Shown: positions 53,587-61,479 of the stretch, piece by piece
Position numbering within the stretch: the stretch's first letter is position 1
Layout of the letters: each line of letters begins with the position of its first letter
Source: Salinimicrobium nanhaiense
Lineage (GTDB): Bacteria; Bacteroidota; Bacteroidia; Flavobacteriales; Flavobacteriaceae
Reading direction: 5' to 3'
DNA: 64,000 nucleotides
NCBI GenBank assembly: GCA_012038135.1
Contig: JAAVJQ010000014.1
Location: forward strand, 1-64,000
The notes under the pieces: model-generated
Told to the model about the DNA's origin: nothing
The model's database searches: none
What the model saw: the letters and a program-made list of their open reading frames with translations, nothing else
Position numbers and translations under genes: made by a program

Positions 53587-54444
53587 ATGAACAGGATAAG
53601 AATAGCAGTACAAAAATCGGGAAGGCTACACGAGGATTCCCTTAAACTTTTAAAAGACGCCGGTATTTCAATAGATAACGGTCGGGAACAGCTTAAGGCG
53701 GCCTCGGGAAACTTTCCTTTGGAGATCTTTTACCTCCGTAACGGAGACATTCCGCAGTATTTAAGGGATGGAGTGGTAGATGCCGCAATTATTGGGGAGA
53801 ATGTGCTGGTGGAAAAAGGCGAGGATATCATTATGGCAGAAAAGCTGGGATTCTCGAAATGCCGTGTATCCCTGGCCGTACCAAAGGCAGTAAAATATTC
53901 GGGCGTTGAAGACCTGCAGGGAGCAAGGATCGCCACCTCCTATCCAAATACGGTTAGAGAATACCTCTCGAAAAAGGGAGTTACAGCCGATCTTCATATC
54001 ATTAACGGCTCTGTAGAGATTGCTCCAAATATTGGCCTGGCCGATGCTATTTGTGACATCGTTTCCAGTGGGAGTACGCTTTTCAAGAACAACCTCAAAG
54101 AAGTGGAAGTAATGCTTAAGAGTGAAGCTGTGCTTGCTGTCTCTCCTAAAATTTCTTCGGAAAGAGATGAAATTCTGAAAAAATTACAGTTTAGAATTAA
54201 GGCTGTTTTACGAGCCCGAAATTCAAAATATATCCTGATGAACGTTCCTAATGATAAAATGGAACAGGTGATAAAACTGCTGCCGGGAATGAAGAGTCCT
54301 ACGGTGTTACCTTTAGCAGAAAAAGGCTGGAGCTCCCTGCATACTGTTATTTCTGAAGAACGTTTCTGGGAGGTGATCGATGAGCTGAAGCAAAACGGAG
54401 CCGAAGGGATCCTGGTGGTGCCAATTGAAAAAATGGTCCTTTAA
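53587..54444 (+). CDS. hisG: ATP phosphoribosyltransferase (long form HisG)
   Basis: The 285-aa enzyme starts histidine synthesis by joining ATP and PRPP. It has RIAVQKSGRLHEDS at the N-terminus, the PRPP site near GLADAICDIVSSGSTL, and a C-terminal regulatory ACT-like domain (about residues 215-285, with LPGMKSPTVLPLAEKGW) that allows feedback by histidine. It is the first structural gene after the attenuator. Confidence 0.95.
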   Translation: MNRIRIAVQKSGRLHEDSLKLLKDAGISIDNGREQLKAASGNFPLEIFYLRNGDIPQYLRDGVVDAAIIGENVLVEKGEDIIMAEKLGFSKCRVSLAVPKAVKYSGVEDLQGARIATSYPNTVREYLSKKGVTADLHIINGSVEIAPNIGLADAICDIVSSGSTLFKNNLKEVEVMLKSEAVLAVSPKISSERDEILKKLQFRIKAVLRARNSKYILMNVPNDKMEQVIKLLPGMKSPTVLPLAEKGWSSLHTVISEERFWEVIDELKQNGAEGILVVPIEKMVL

Positions 54445-54454
54445 TCCTGAAACC

Positions 54455-55753
54455 ATGAAAAAAGTATTTGATCCAAAAAGAGCAGATTGGGATAGCATTT
54501 TAGAACGTCCTGTTCAAAATTTTGAAGAAGTAGAAAAGGTGGTCGCACAGGTTTTTCGGGAGGTAAAAGCAAATGGAGATGCCTCGGTAAAAAAATATTC
54601 CGAGATGTTTGACGGTTTTATTCCGGAGGATTTTCAGGTTTCTTCTGAAGAAATAGCTTCAGCCGAAGCTAAGGTTTCGCCGGAATTAAAAGCAGCCATT
54701 CAACTGGCAAAGCAAAACATCACCACTTTTCATACTGCGCAAAAAACCGAAAAAGTTTCCGTGGAAACTATGGCGGGTATAGAGTGCTGGCAGGAGAAGA
54801 GACCTATTCAAAAGGTGGGTTTATATATTCCCGGCGGAACTGCACCTTTGTTTTCGACAATTCTTATGCTTGCTGTTCCCGCACAAATTGCCGGTTGCAA
54901 GGAGATCATTCTTTGCACGCCTCCGGGTAAGGAAGCTGAAGTGAATCCTGTGATACTTTACACGGCGAAACTATGTGGTATAGATAAAATATTCAAAGTT
55001 GGGGGCATACAGGCTATCGCTGCTATGACTTTTGGCACCGAAACAATTGAAAAGGTTTATAAGATCTTTGGTCCCGGAAACCAATATGTCACAGTAGCCA
55101 AACAACTGGCAACCAAATTCAATGTGGCCATTGATATGCCTGCCGGACCTTCAGAATTGCTCGTCGTAGCAGATGATACTGCCGATGCCGCCTTTGTAGC
55201 TTCCGATCTTCTTTCACAAGCCGAACATGGAGCCGATAGCCAGGTGATCCTGGTTTCCCTTTCTAAAAGCCTGATTGAAGAAGTTGAAGCTGAAATACAG
55301 CGTCAGCTGAACGACTTACCTCGAAAGGATATCGCTACACAGGCTATTGAACATTCCAGGTTGATCTATATGAGTTCTAAAGAAGATGCTTTGGAATTGA
55401 TCAACGAATACGCACCCGAACATTTTATTGTTTGTACCGCCAATTCAGATTTCTTTGTGGAAGGAATTAAAAACGCAGGTTCTGTATTTATAGGAAATTA
55501 CACCCCCGAAAGCGCCGGAGATTATGCCTCAGGGACCAATCATACTTTACCGACCAACGGTTATGCAAAGCAGTACAGCGGAGTGAATCTGGACAGTTTC
55601 ATGAAATCGATCACCTTTCAAAAGATCTCTGCGGAAGGAATCCAAAAGATAGGCCCGTCAATAGAACTTATGGCAGAAGCTGAAGGTTTGCAGGCGCATA
55701 AAAATGCTGTTACACTTAGGTTGAACAAATTAAAAGGATCAGGTAATGAATAG
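54455..55753 (+). CDS. hisD: histidinol dehydrogenase
   Basis: The 432-aa enzyme makes the last two oxidations to histidine. Seen are [19 protein letters not shown], the [15 protein letters not shown] motif, [12 protein letters not shown], zinc-site residues in [11 protein letters not shown] and [15 protein letters not shown]. The start at 54455 ([13 protein letters not shown]) follows the hisG stop by ten bases; the longer frame overlaps hisG. It overlaps hisC by eight bases. Confidence 0.95.
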   Translation: MKKVFDPKRADWDSILERPVQNFEEVEKVVAQVFREVKANGDASVKKYSEMFDGFIPEDFQVSSEEIASAEAKVSPELKAAIQLAKQNITTFHTAQKTEKVSVETMAGIECWQEKRPIQKVGLYIPGGTAPLFSTILMLAVPAQIAGCKEIILCTPPGKEAEVNPVILYTAKLCGIDKIFKVGGIQAIAAMTFGTETIEKVYKIFGPGNQYVTVAKQLATKFNVAIDMPAGPSELLVVADDTADAAFVASDLLSQAEHGADSQVILVSLSKSLIEEVEAEIQRQLNDLPRKDIATQAIEHSRLIYMSSKEDALELINEYAPEHFIVCTANSDFFVEGIKNAGSVFIGNYTPESAGDYASGTNHTLPTNGYAKQYSGVNLDSFMKSITFQKISAEGIQKIGPSIELMAEAEGLQAHKNAVTLRLNKLKGSGNE

Positions 55754-56798
55754 TGAATTTAACCTGGAAAACCTGGTGCGACCGAATGTGCTCAAAATGA
55801 AGCCCTATTCTTCGGCAAGGGATGAGTACAAAACTGAAGGTCAAAAAATGACATTTTTGGATGCCAATGAAAATCCGTTCGAAAATGGTGTGAACCGTTA
55901 TCCTGATCCGCAACAACTAAAACTGAAGCAGGAGCTTGCCTCTCAAAAAGGGGTTTCTGTGAGTAATATTTTGCTGGGAAATGGTAGTGATGAAGTGCTG
56001 GATCTTATCTTTAGAGCCTTTTGTCGGCCACAGGTGGATAATGTGATCACGCTGCCGCCAACTTACGGAATGTACAAGGTGCTGGCGGAACTTAATGAGA
56101 TCGAGGATCGAAAGGTGCTTCTGAAGAATGATTTTCAACCCGACTTTGAAAAGATACATGCTGAAGTTGATGATATGACCAAACTCATCTTCCTTTGCTC
56201 CCCCAACAATCCCACAGGTAACTCATTTTCGGAAGCTTCCGTAGAAAAAATTCTTAAGAATTTTAGCGGACTTGTAGTAATAGATGAAGCTTACATTGAT
56301 TTTTCAGCAGGTAGAAGCTGGCTGGAGCGACTTGAGGAATTTCCGAACCTGGTGCTCACCCAAACCCTTTCCAAAGCCTATGGTTTGGCGGGAATAAGGC
56401 TGGGGATCTGTTATGCTTCCGCAGAGATCATAAGAATTCTCAACAAGATCAAGCCTCCATATAATGTGAATGAACTAACCCAGCAAAAAGCACTGGAGAG
56501 ATTGTCTAAACCGGAGGAGGTGAATCAAGAAATCGAGATCCTTTTGGAGGAAAGAAAGCAGCTTATAAATGACCTGTCAAAAATGGCCTTTGTAAAACAA
56601 ATTTTTGAGTCTGATGCCAATTTTTTATTGGTAAGAGTGGAGGATGCCGGTAAAAAATATGAGCAGCTAATAAAGGCAGGAGTAGTGGTGCGCAATCGCA
56701 GCAATCAGGAGCTTTGTGAGAACACGCTTAGATTTACCATAGGTACTCCCGAAGAGAATAACCAACTAATGAAGATATTAAAGCAACTTGAAGCATGA
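55746..56798 (+). CDS. hisC: histidinol-phosphate aminotransferase
   Basis: The 350-aa fold-type I PLP enzyme has the start [28 protein letters not shown], and the PLP Lys in [14 protein letters not shown] (near residue 210). It converts imidazole acetol phosphate to histidinol phosphate. It overlaps both neighbours, hisD by eight bases and hisB by four. Confidence 0.95.
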   Translation: MNSEFNLENLVRPNVLKMKPYSSARDEYKTEGQKMTFLDANENPFENGVNRYPDPQQLKLKQELASQKGVSVSNILLGNGSDEVLDLIFRAFCRPQVDNVITLPPTYGMYKVLAELNEIEDRKVLLKNDFQPDFEKIHAEVDDMTKLIFLCSPNNPTGNSFSEASVEKILKNFSGLVVIDEAYIDFSAGRSWLERLEEFPNLVLTQTLSKAYGLAGIRLGICYASAEIIRILNKIKPPYNVNELTQQKALERLSKPEEVNQEIEILLEERKQLINDLSKMAFVKQIFESDANFLLVRVEDAGKKYEQLIKAGVVVRNRSNQELCENTLRFTIGTPEENNQLMKILKQLEA

Positions 56799-57931
56799 AA
56801 AAAGTACTTTTTATAGACCGTGACGGCACCCTCGCTTTGGAACCCGAAGATTATCAGCTGGATCACTTCGACAAGCTGGAATTTTATCCGGGGGTTTTTC
56901 AATACCTCTCAAAAATTGCAGAGGAATTGGATTACGAGTTGGTGATGGTCACCAATCAGGATGGGCTGGGAACAGACTCTTTTCCCGAAGACACCTTTTG
57001 GCCGGTGCAGAATTTTATTTTGAAGGCTTTCAAAAATGAAGGTGTGGAATTCTCTGAAGTTGTTATTGACCGTACCTTTCCTGAAGATAACGCTCCTACC
57101 AGGAAGCCCGGCACCGAATTGCTCACCGCGTATTTTGATACTGAAAAATATGATCTGAAAAATTCATTTGTGCTTGGTGACCGCTTAACTGATATGGAAC
57201 TGGCAAAAAATCTGGGAGCAAAAGGAATTTTCATCACCGGCCATGAAGATCTTGGAGGGGATGAGATTTCAGTTAAAAAAGAGGAGCTTCAGAAGCACAT
57301 TGGTCTGGAGACGAACAGCTGGAAAGAAATTTATGAATTCCTGAAACTGGAGGAGCGCAGGTCAACCATCAGCAGGAAAACAAATGAAACCGATATTTTT
57401 ATCTCTCTTAATCTCGACGGCACCGGCAACAGCAAGATCGACACCGGAATAAAGTTCTTCGATCATATGCTCGACCAGATCGCCCGTCACGGCCAGATGG
57501 ACCTGGAGATCACTGTAAAAGGCGACCTGGAGGTAGATGAACATCATACCATTGAAGATACGGCTATTGCCCTGGGAGAGGTTTTTTCAAAAGCTTTGGG
57601 GCACAAGCTGGGAATCGAGCGCTACGGATTCGCACTGCCAATGGATGACTGTCTGGCGCAGGTGGCCATAGATTTCGGCGGAAGAAACTGGCTGGTTTGG
57701 GAAGCGGAATTTAAAAGAGAAATGATTGGAGCTATGCCAACAGAAATGTTCTTCCATTTTTTCAAATCCTTTACCGATGGTGCCAAAGCTAACCTGAACA
57801 TTAAAGCCGAAGGCACTAATGAACACCACAAGATAGAAGCAATTTTTAAAGCTTTTGCCAAAGCAATAAAGGTGGCGGTAAAAAGAGATCCCGATAAAAT
57901 GATCCTGCCGTCAACGAAGGGAATGCTTTAA
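56795..57931 (+). CDS. hisB: fused histidinol-phosphatase / imidazoleglycerol-phosphate dehydratase
   Basis: The 378-aa protein joins a HAD-type phosphatase (residues 1-165, with [12 protein letters not shown] holding the two Asp, VTNQDGLG and [11 protein letters not shown]) to IGP dehydratase (about 185-378, with [27 protein letters not shown] and the later [16 protein letters not shown]). The fusion carries out steps 6 and 8. ATGA overlap with hisC. Confidence 0.95.
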   Translation: MKKVLFIDRDGTLALEPEDYQLDHFDKLEFYPGVFQYLSKIAEELDYELVMVTNQDGLGTDSFPEDTFWPVQNFILKAFKNEGVEFSEVVIDRTFPEDNAPTRKPGTELLTAYFDTEKYDLKNSFVLGDRLTDMELAKNLGAKGIFITGHEDLGGDEISVKKEELQKHIGLETNSWKEIYEFLKLEERRSTISRKTNETDIFISLNLDGTGNSKIDTGIKFFDHMLDQIARHGQMDLEITVKGDLEVDEHHTIEDTAIALGEVFSKALGHKLGIERYGFALPMDDCLAQVAIDFGGRNWLVWEAEFKREMIGAMPTEMFFHFFKSFTDGAKANLNIKAEGTNEHHKIEAIFKAFAKAIKVAVKRDPDKMILPSTKGML

Positions 57932-57951
57932 TTAGAATTGAGATATTAGAT

Positions 57952-58572
57952 ATGAGTATTGAGAAAGAGAAATTCTCTGAGAAAATTGTAATCATTGATT
58001 ACGGAGCGGGAAACATTCAAAGTATAAAATTTGCTTTGGAAAGACTCGGCTACACCGGAATTTTGAGCAGTGATGCCGAAGAAATAAAGTCGGCAGATAA
58101 GGTAATATTTCCAGGAGTGGGAGAGGCGAGTTCGGCTATGAAAAAGCTGAAGAGCACAGGATTGGAAAAATTGATTCCGCAGTTGAAACAACCTGTACTG
58201 GGAATTTGCCTGGGAATGCAATTAATGTGTAATCGTTCTGAAGAAGGTAACACCGAAGGCTTGGGAATTTTTGATGTGGATGTGATCCATTTTGAGAAAA
58301 CGCTAAAGGTTCCTCACATTGGCTGGAACAGGATAAAGGATTTGCAAACTCCTCTTTTTGAAGGGATAGGTGAAAATGAATTCGTGTACCTCGTGCATAG
58401 TTTTTATGCTCCGGTATGTTTAGAAACTATAGCGAAATGTGATTACGGGGTGAATTATTCCTCTGCGCTCAAGAAGGATAATTTTTATGGAGTGCAGTTT
58501 CACCCGGAAAAAAGCAGTAAAGCGGGAGAAAAAATTCTTTTAAATTTTCTGAAGTTAGATTTACGAAGTTAG
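57952..58572 (+). CDS. hisH: imidazole glycerol phosphate synthase, glutamine amidotransferase subunit
   Basis: The 206-aa class I amidotransferase has the catalytic Cys in LGICLGMQLMCN (near 87) and the His/Glu in GVQFHPEKSSKAG. It feeds ammonia to HisF. The N-terminus MSIEKEKFSEKIVIIDYGAG is about ten residues longer than usual, and this extra part is coded by microrepeat-like DNA (GAGATATTAGATATGAGT). The stop TAG (58570-58572) also lies in a microrepeat, which encodes the last residues LDLRS. Confidence 0.93.
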   Translation: MSIEKEKFSEKIVIIDYGAGNIQSIKFALERLGYTGILSSDAEEIKSADKVIFPGVGEASSAMKKLKSTGLEKLIPQLKQPVLGICLGMQLMCNRSEEGNTEGLGIFDVDVIHFEKTLKVPHIGWNRIKDLQTPLFEGIGENEFVYLVHSFYAPVCLETIAKCDYGVNYSSALKKDNFYGVQFHPEKSSKAGEKILLNFLKLDLRS

Positions 58573-58625
58573 AAGTACGAAATGAAGTTGGATTTACGAA
58601 GTTAGAAGTACGATTGATAATAAGA
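58558..58625. repeat. 33-bp period microrepeat overlapping the hisH stop
   Basis: The 23-base word starting GATTTACGAAGTTAGAAGTA occurs identically at 58558-58580 and 58591-58613. The first copy contains the hisH stop codon. Its ACGAAGTTAGAAG core recurs inverted at 58993-59005, past the four-helix-bundle gene. Confidence 0.75.
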
Positions 58626-58630
58626 AGAAA

Positions 58631-58981
58631 ATGAAGGATTTAAAATCAAGAACAAAGGAATTTGCTGTTAATTGTTGGAAGTTTTGCAACAAGATTCCTC
58701 ATTCAAGGGAGTATAATGCATATGTCAATCAGCTACTTAGGAGTTCAAGTTCTGTAGGAGCAAATTACCGGGCAGCCCAGAGGGCTAAATCCACGGCTGA
58801 CTTTATTAATAAACTAAAAATTGTAGAAGAGGAAGCAGATGAAAGTATGTACTTTATTGAACTGTTTATTGAAATTCTAAATGAAAATTTAAAAGAAGCA
58901 GAAGCTCTTCATGTTGAGGCAAATGAAATTTTATCTATAGTGGTTGCCTCCATAAATACTGCACGTCGTAACCAAAAATAA
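58631..58981 (+). CDS. four helix bundle protein (S23/IVP family)
   Basis: This 116-aa all-helical protein has the family signature: SREYNAYVNQLLRSSSSVGANYRAAQRAKS split as SREYNAYVNQLLRSSSSVGA and NYRAAQRAKS (about residues 22-52), then FINKLKIVEEEADESMYFIE. The family was first found as ORFs within intervening sequences of 23S rRNA and is related to the accessory Avd proteins of diversity-generating retroelements. It interrupts the his operon between hisH and hisA, flanked by inverted microrepeats. Nothing links it to histidine synthesis. Confidence 0.9.
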   Translation: MKDLKSRTKEFAVNCWKFCNKIPHSREYNAYVNQLLRSSSSVGANYRAAQRAKSTADFINKLKIVEEEADESMYFIELFIEILNENLKEAEALHVEANEILSIVVASINTARRNQK

Positions 58982-58990
58982 TTACAAGAT

Positions 58991-59024
58991 GACTTCTAAC
59001 TTCGTACTTCTAAACTCTAACTTC
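58991..59024. repeat. inverted microrepeat after the four-helix-bundle gene
   Basis: CTTCTAACTTCGT (58993-59005) is the exact reverse complement of ACGAAGTTAGAAG at 58563-58575. More copies of the word (TACTTCTAAACTCTAACTTC) run to three bases before the hisA ATG. Confidence 0.75.
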
Positions 59025-59026
59025 AA

Positions 59027-59746
59027 ATGAGAATCATTCCAGCCATAGATATCATCGACGGAAAGTGCGTAAGACTTTCCCAGGGTGATTACAATTCAAA
59101 GAAAATATACAATGAGAGTCCGCTGGAGGTGGCGAAAGAATTTCAGGATTACGGTATCAAATATCTGCACCTGGTGGATCTCGATGGAGCCAAATCAAAG
59201 CATATTGTCAACCATAAGGTTCTTGAGCAGATCGCTACAGGAACCGATCTAAAGATAGACTTTGGCGGCGGATTAAAATCTGACAAGGATCTTGAAATAG
59301 CTTTTAACAGCGGTGCTTCCCAGATCACCGGCGGAAGTATAGCCGTAAAGGACCGGGAAATCTTTTTGTCATGGCTGGAGAAATATGGAACCGAAAAGAT
59401 CATTTTAGGGGCAGATGCAAAGGATGAGAAGGTGGCCGTGAGCGGATGGTTGGAGGATTCAAAAGAGGAGCTGATTCCTTTTATTCAGGAATATTCTAAA
59501 AATGGAATACAATATGTGATCTGTACAGACATCGCTAAAGATGGAATGCTGGAAGGCCCGTCCTTTGAGCTGTACCAAAAAATACTGAAGGAAATCCCCG
59601 GAATAAAACTCATTGCTTCCGGAGGTATAGCTGAATTTGATGATCTGCCAAAACTGCAGGAATTAGGTTGTGAAGGAGCAATTTTAGGAAAGGCGATCTA
59701 TGAGGGACGGATTAGTTTGAAACAACTTGAGGAATTTGTGGGTTGA
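59027..59746 (+). CDS. hisA: phosphoribosylformimino-5-aminoimidazole carboxamide ribotide isomerase
   Basis: The 239-aa TIM-barrel enzyme has [20 protein letters not shown] (catalytic Asp near 8), the half-barrel repeats [13 protein letters not shown] and [15 protein letters not shown] (second Asp near 168), and [13 protein letters not shown]. It catalyses the Amadori rearrangement in histidine synthesis. Confidence 0.95.
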   Translation: MRIIPAIDIIDGKCVRLSQGDYNSKKIYNESPLEVAKEFQDYGIKYLHLVDLDGAKSKHIVNHKVLEQIATGTDLKIDFGGGLKSDKDLEIAFNSGASQITGGSIAVKDREIFLSWLEKYGTEKIILGADAKDEKVAVSGWLEDSKEELIPFIQEYSKNGIQYVICTDIAKDGMLEGPSFELYQKILKEIPGIKLIASGGIAEFDDLPKLQELGCEGAILGKAIYEGRISLKQLEEFVG

Positions 59747-59887
59747 AGCACCAAATTCCAAGCACCAAATTCCAAGTGAAGCACCAAGAATAAAAAATAT
59801 TAAATTACAAGTACAAGGTTTCAGGATTCAGGTTCCAGTTTAAAAATCAACTTCTAAATTCTAACTTCTAAAATCTAATTTTTAAAT
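59747..59887. repeat. microrepeat spacer between hisA and hisF
   Basis: Words AGCACCAAATTCCA twice in tandem, then AGTACAAGGTTTCAGGATTC and TTCAGGTTCCAG, then CTTCTAAATTCTAACTTCTA and AAATCTAA. Three dialects are joined end to end. No ORF or hairpin of strength. Confidence 0.65.
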
Positions 59888-60643
59888 ATGCTAACTAAAA
59901 GAATAATTCCCTGCCTGGATATAAAAGACGGAAGAACCGTTAAAGGAGTCAACTTTGTGAGCCTTCGGGATGCGGGAGATCCTGTGGAGCTGGCTGAAAT
60001 GTATTCTAAAGCCGGAGCAGATGAGCTCGTATTTCTTGACATTACTGCCACAGAAGAAAAACGGAAAACTCTGGCAGAACTGGTAAGGAAAGTGGCGGCT
60101 ACAGTAAATATACCTTTTACAGTTGGCGGCGGAGTATCTTCGGTAGAAGATGTGGATGTGCTGCTTCAAAATGGAGCCGATAAGGTGGCTATCAATTCGG
60201 CGGCAGTGAAGAATCCGCAGTTGATCAATGAGCTGGCTGCGAAATTTGGAAAGCAGTGCATTGTTGTTGCTATAGATGCCAAAATGGTGCGGGGACAGTG
60301 GCTGGTGCACCTTGTCGGCGGAAAAGTTCCCACAGAAATTGACCTTTTTGACTGGGCAAAAGAGGTAGAGCAGAGAGGGGCCGGAGAGATTCTTTTTACT
60401 TCCATGGATCATGACGGGACCAAAAATGGATTTGCAAATGAAGCCCTGGAAAAGCTTTCTAAGCTCGTAAATATTCCCATTATTGCTTCTGGCGGGGCAG
60501 GGAAAATTGAGCATTTTTGCGATACCTTCAAAAATGGGAAAGCCGATGCTGCTTTGGCAGCCAGTGTTTTTCACTTTAAAGAAATAGAAATAAAGGATCT
60601 GAAACAGGAAATGAAGAAAGAGGGGATTGAAGTTAGGATTTAG
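59888..60643 (+). CDS. hisF: imidazole glycerol phosphate synthase, cyclase subunit
   Basis: The 251-aa TIM barrel has [18 protein letters not shown] (Asp 11), [21 protein letters not shown] (Asp near 130) and [13 protein letters not shown]. It takes ammonia from HisH to close the imidazole ring. The stop TAG starts the microrepeat TAGTGATCAGTGTTCAGTG. Confidence 0.95.
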   Translation: MLTKRIIPCLDIKDGRTVKGVNFVSLRDAGDPVELAEMYSKAGADELVFLDITATEEKRKTLAELVRKVAATVNIPFTVGGGVSSVEDVDVLLQNGADKVAINSAAVKNPQLINELAAKFGKQCIVVAIDAKMVRGQWLVHLVGGKVPTEIDLFDWAKEVEQRGAGEILFTSMDHDGTKNGFANEALEKLSKLVNIPIIASGGAGKIEHFCDTFKNGKADAALAASVFHFKEIEIKDLKQEMKKEGIEVRI

Positions 60644-60822
60644 TGATCAGTGTTCAGTGTTCGGTGTTCAGAATTGAATTAAATAAGCTCTTTAGAAAAT
60701 AGAAGACCGGTAACTTCACGCTGAGGGCGCAAAGATCTTCGCAAAGGACGCAAAAAAATTTCCTTTGGAATTTGGGACTTGTAATTTGGTGTTTAAATAA
60801 GGATAATATTAAAAAAATAGAA
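60641..60822. repeat. microrepeat spacer between hisF and hisIE
   Basis: It starts on the hisF stop with TAGTGATCAGTGTTCAGTG and then has an ACGCTGAGGGCGCAAAGATC, TTCGCAAAGGACGCAAAAAA and TTTGGAATTTGGGACTTG series. Two or three dialects again lie side by side; no ORF. Confidence 0.65.
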
Positions 60823-61428
60823 ATGAATATTGATTTCAATAAAAACTCAGATAGGCTTGTACCTGCTGTTATTCAGGATGCTGAGACTAAGAATGTTCTC
60901 ATGCTTGGGTATATGAATGAAGACGCGCTGGAGAAAACTAAAGCTTCAGGAAAAGTTACATTTTTCAGTAGGAGCAAACAGAGGCTTTGGACCAAAGGGG
61001 AAGAAAGTGGCAATTTTCTTAATCTGGTGGATCTAAAAGTGGATTGTGACAACGATACTTTGTTGATTACTGTTAATCCGCAGGGGCCTACTTGTCATAA
61101 AGGAACGGATACCTGCTGGGGAGAAAAAAACACTTCAGAAATATCATTTTTGGAACAGCTGGAAGAGGTGATCACCGACAGAAGGTCAAATCCTGAAAAT
61201 GAGAAAAGTTATGTGGCTTCCCTTTTCCGAAGCGGGATCAATAAGATCGCTCAAAAAGTAGGTGAGGAGGCAGTGGAAGTGGTGATCGAGGCAAAAGATG
61301 AAAACGGTGAGCTTTTTCTAAATGAAAGTGCCGACCTGCTTTTTCATTACCTTATCCTGCTGCAGGCAAAAGGATTTAAACTTCAGGATGTTATCCAAAT
61401 TCTTGAGAATAGACATATCAGGAAATAA
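60823..61428 (+). CDS. hisIE: fused phosphoribosyl-AMP cyclohydrolase / phosphoribosyl-ATP pyrophosphatase
   Basis: The 201-aa protein has HisI first (residues 1-105: MLGYMNEDALEKT, the FFSRSKQRLWTKGEESGN motif and the metal-binding CHKGTDTCW) then HisE (about 110-201: LFRSGINKIAQKVGEEAVEV and the Glu-rich LNESADLLFHYLILL). It performs steps 2 and 3. The start at 60823 (MNIDFNKNSDRLVPA) is used; 17 upstream in-frame residues come from the spacer. It ends the his operon. Confidence 0.95.
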   Translation: MNIDFNKNSDRLVPAVIQDAETKNVLMLGYMNEDALEKTKASGKVTFFSRSKQRLWTKGEESGNFLNLVDLKVDCDNDTLLITVNPQGPTCHKGTDTCWGEKNTSEISFLEQLEEVITDRRSNPENEKSYVASLFRSGINKIAQKVGEEAVEVVIEAKDENGELFLNESADLLFHYLILLQAKGFKLQDVIQILENRHIRK

Positions 61429-61431
61429 AAA

Positions 61432-61464
61432 AAAAGCCTGTGAAATTTTTCACAGGCTTTTCTC
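61432..61464. terminator. bidirectional terminator between hisIE and clpC
   Basis: AGCCTGTGAAA (61435-61445) pairs with TTTCACAGGCT (61448-61458) and is flanked by an A run on the left and T-rich sequence on the right. It serves both convergent transcripts. Confidence 0.85.
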
Positions 61465-61479
61465 CTTATAAAATTCTTT

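Noticed and set aside
59891..60574. 227-codon minus-strand ORF opposite hisF
   Set aside because: HisF on the plus strand is unambiguous; the antisense frame is open only because of its codon usage.
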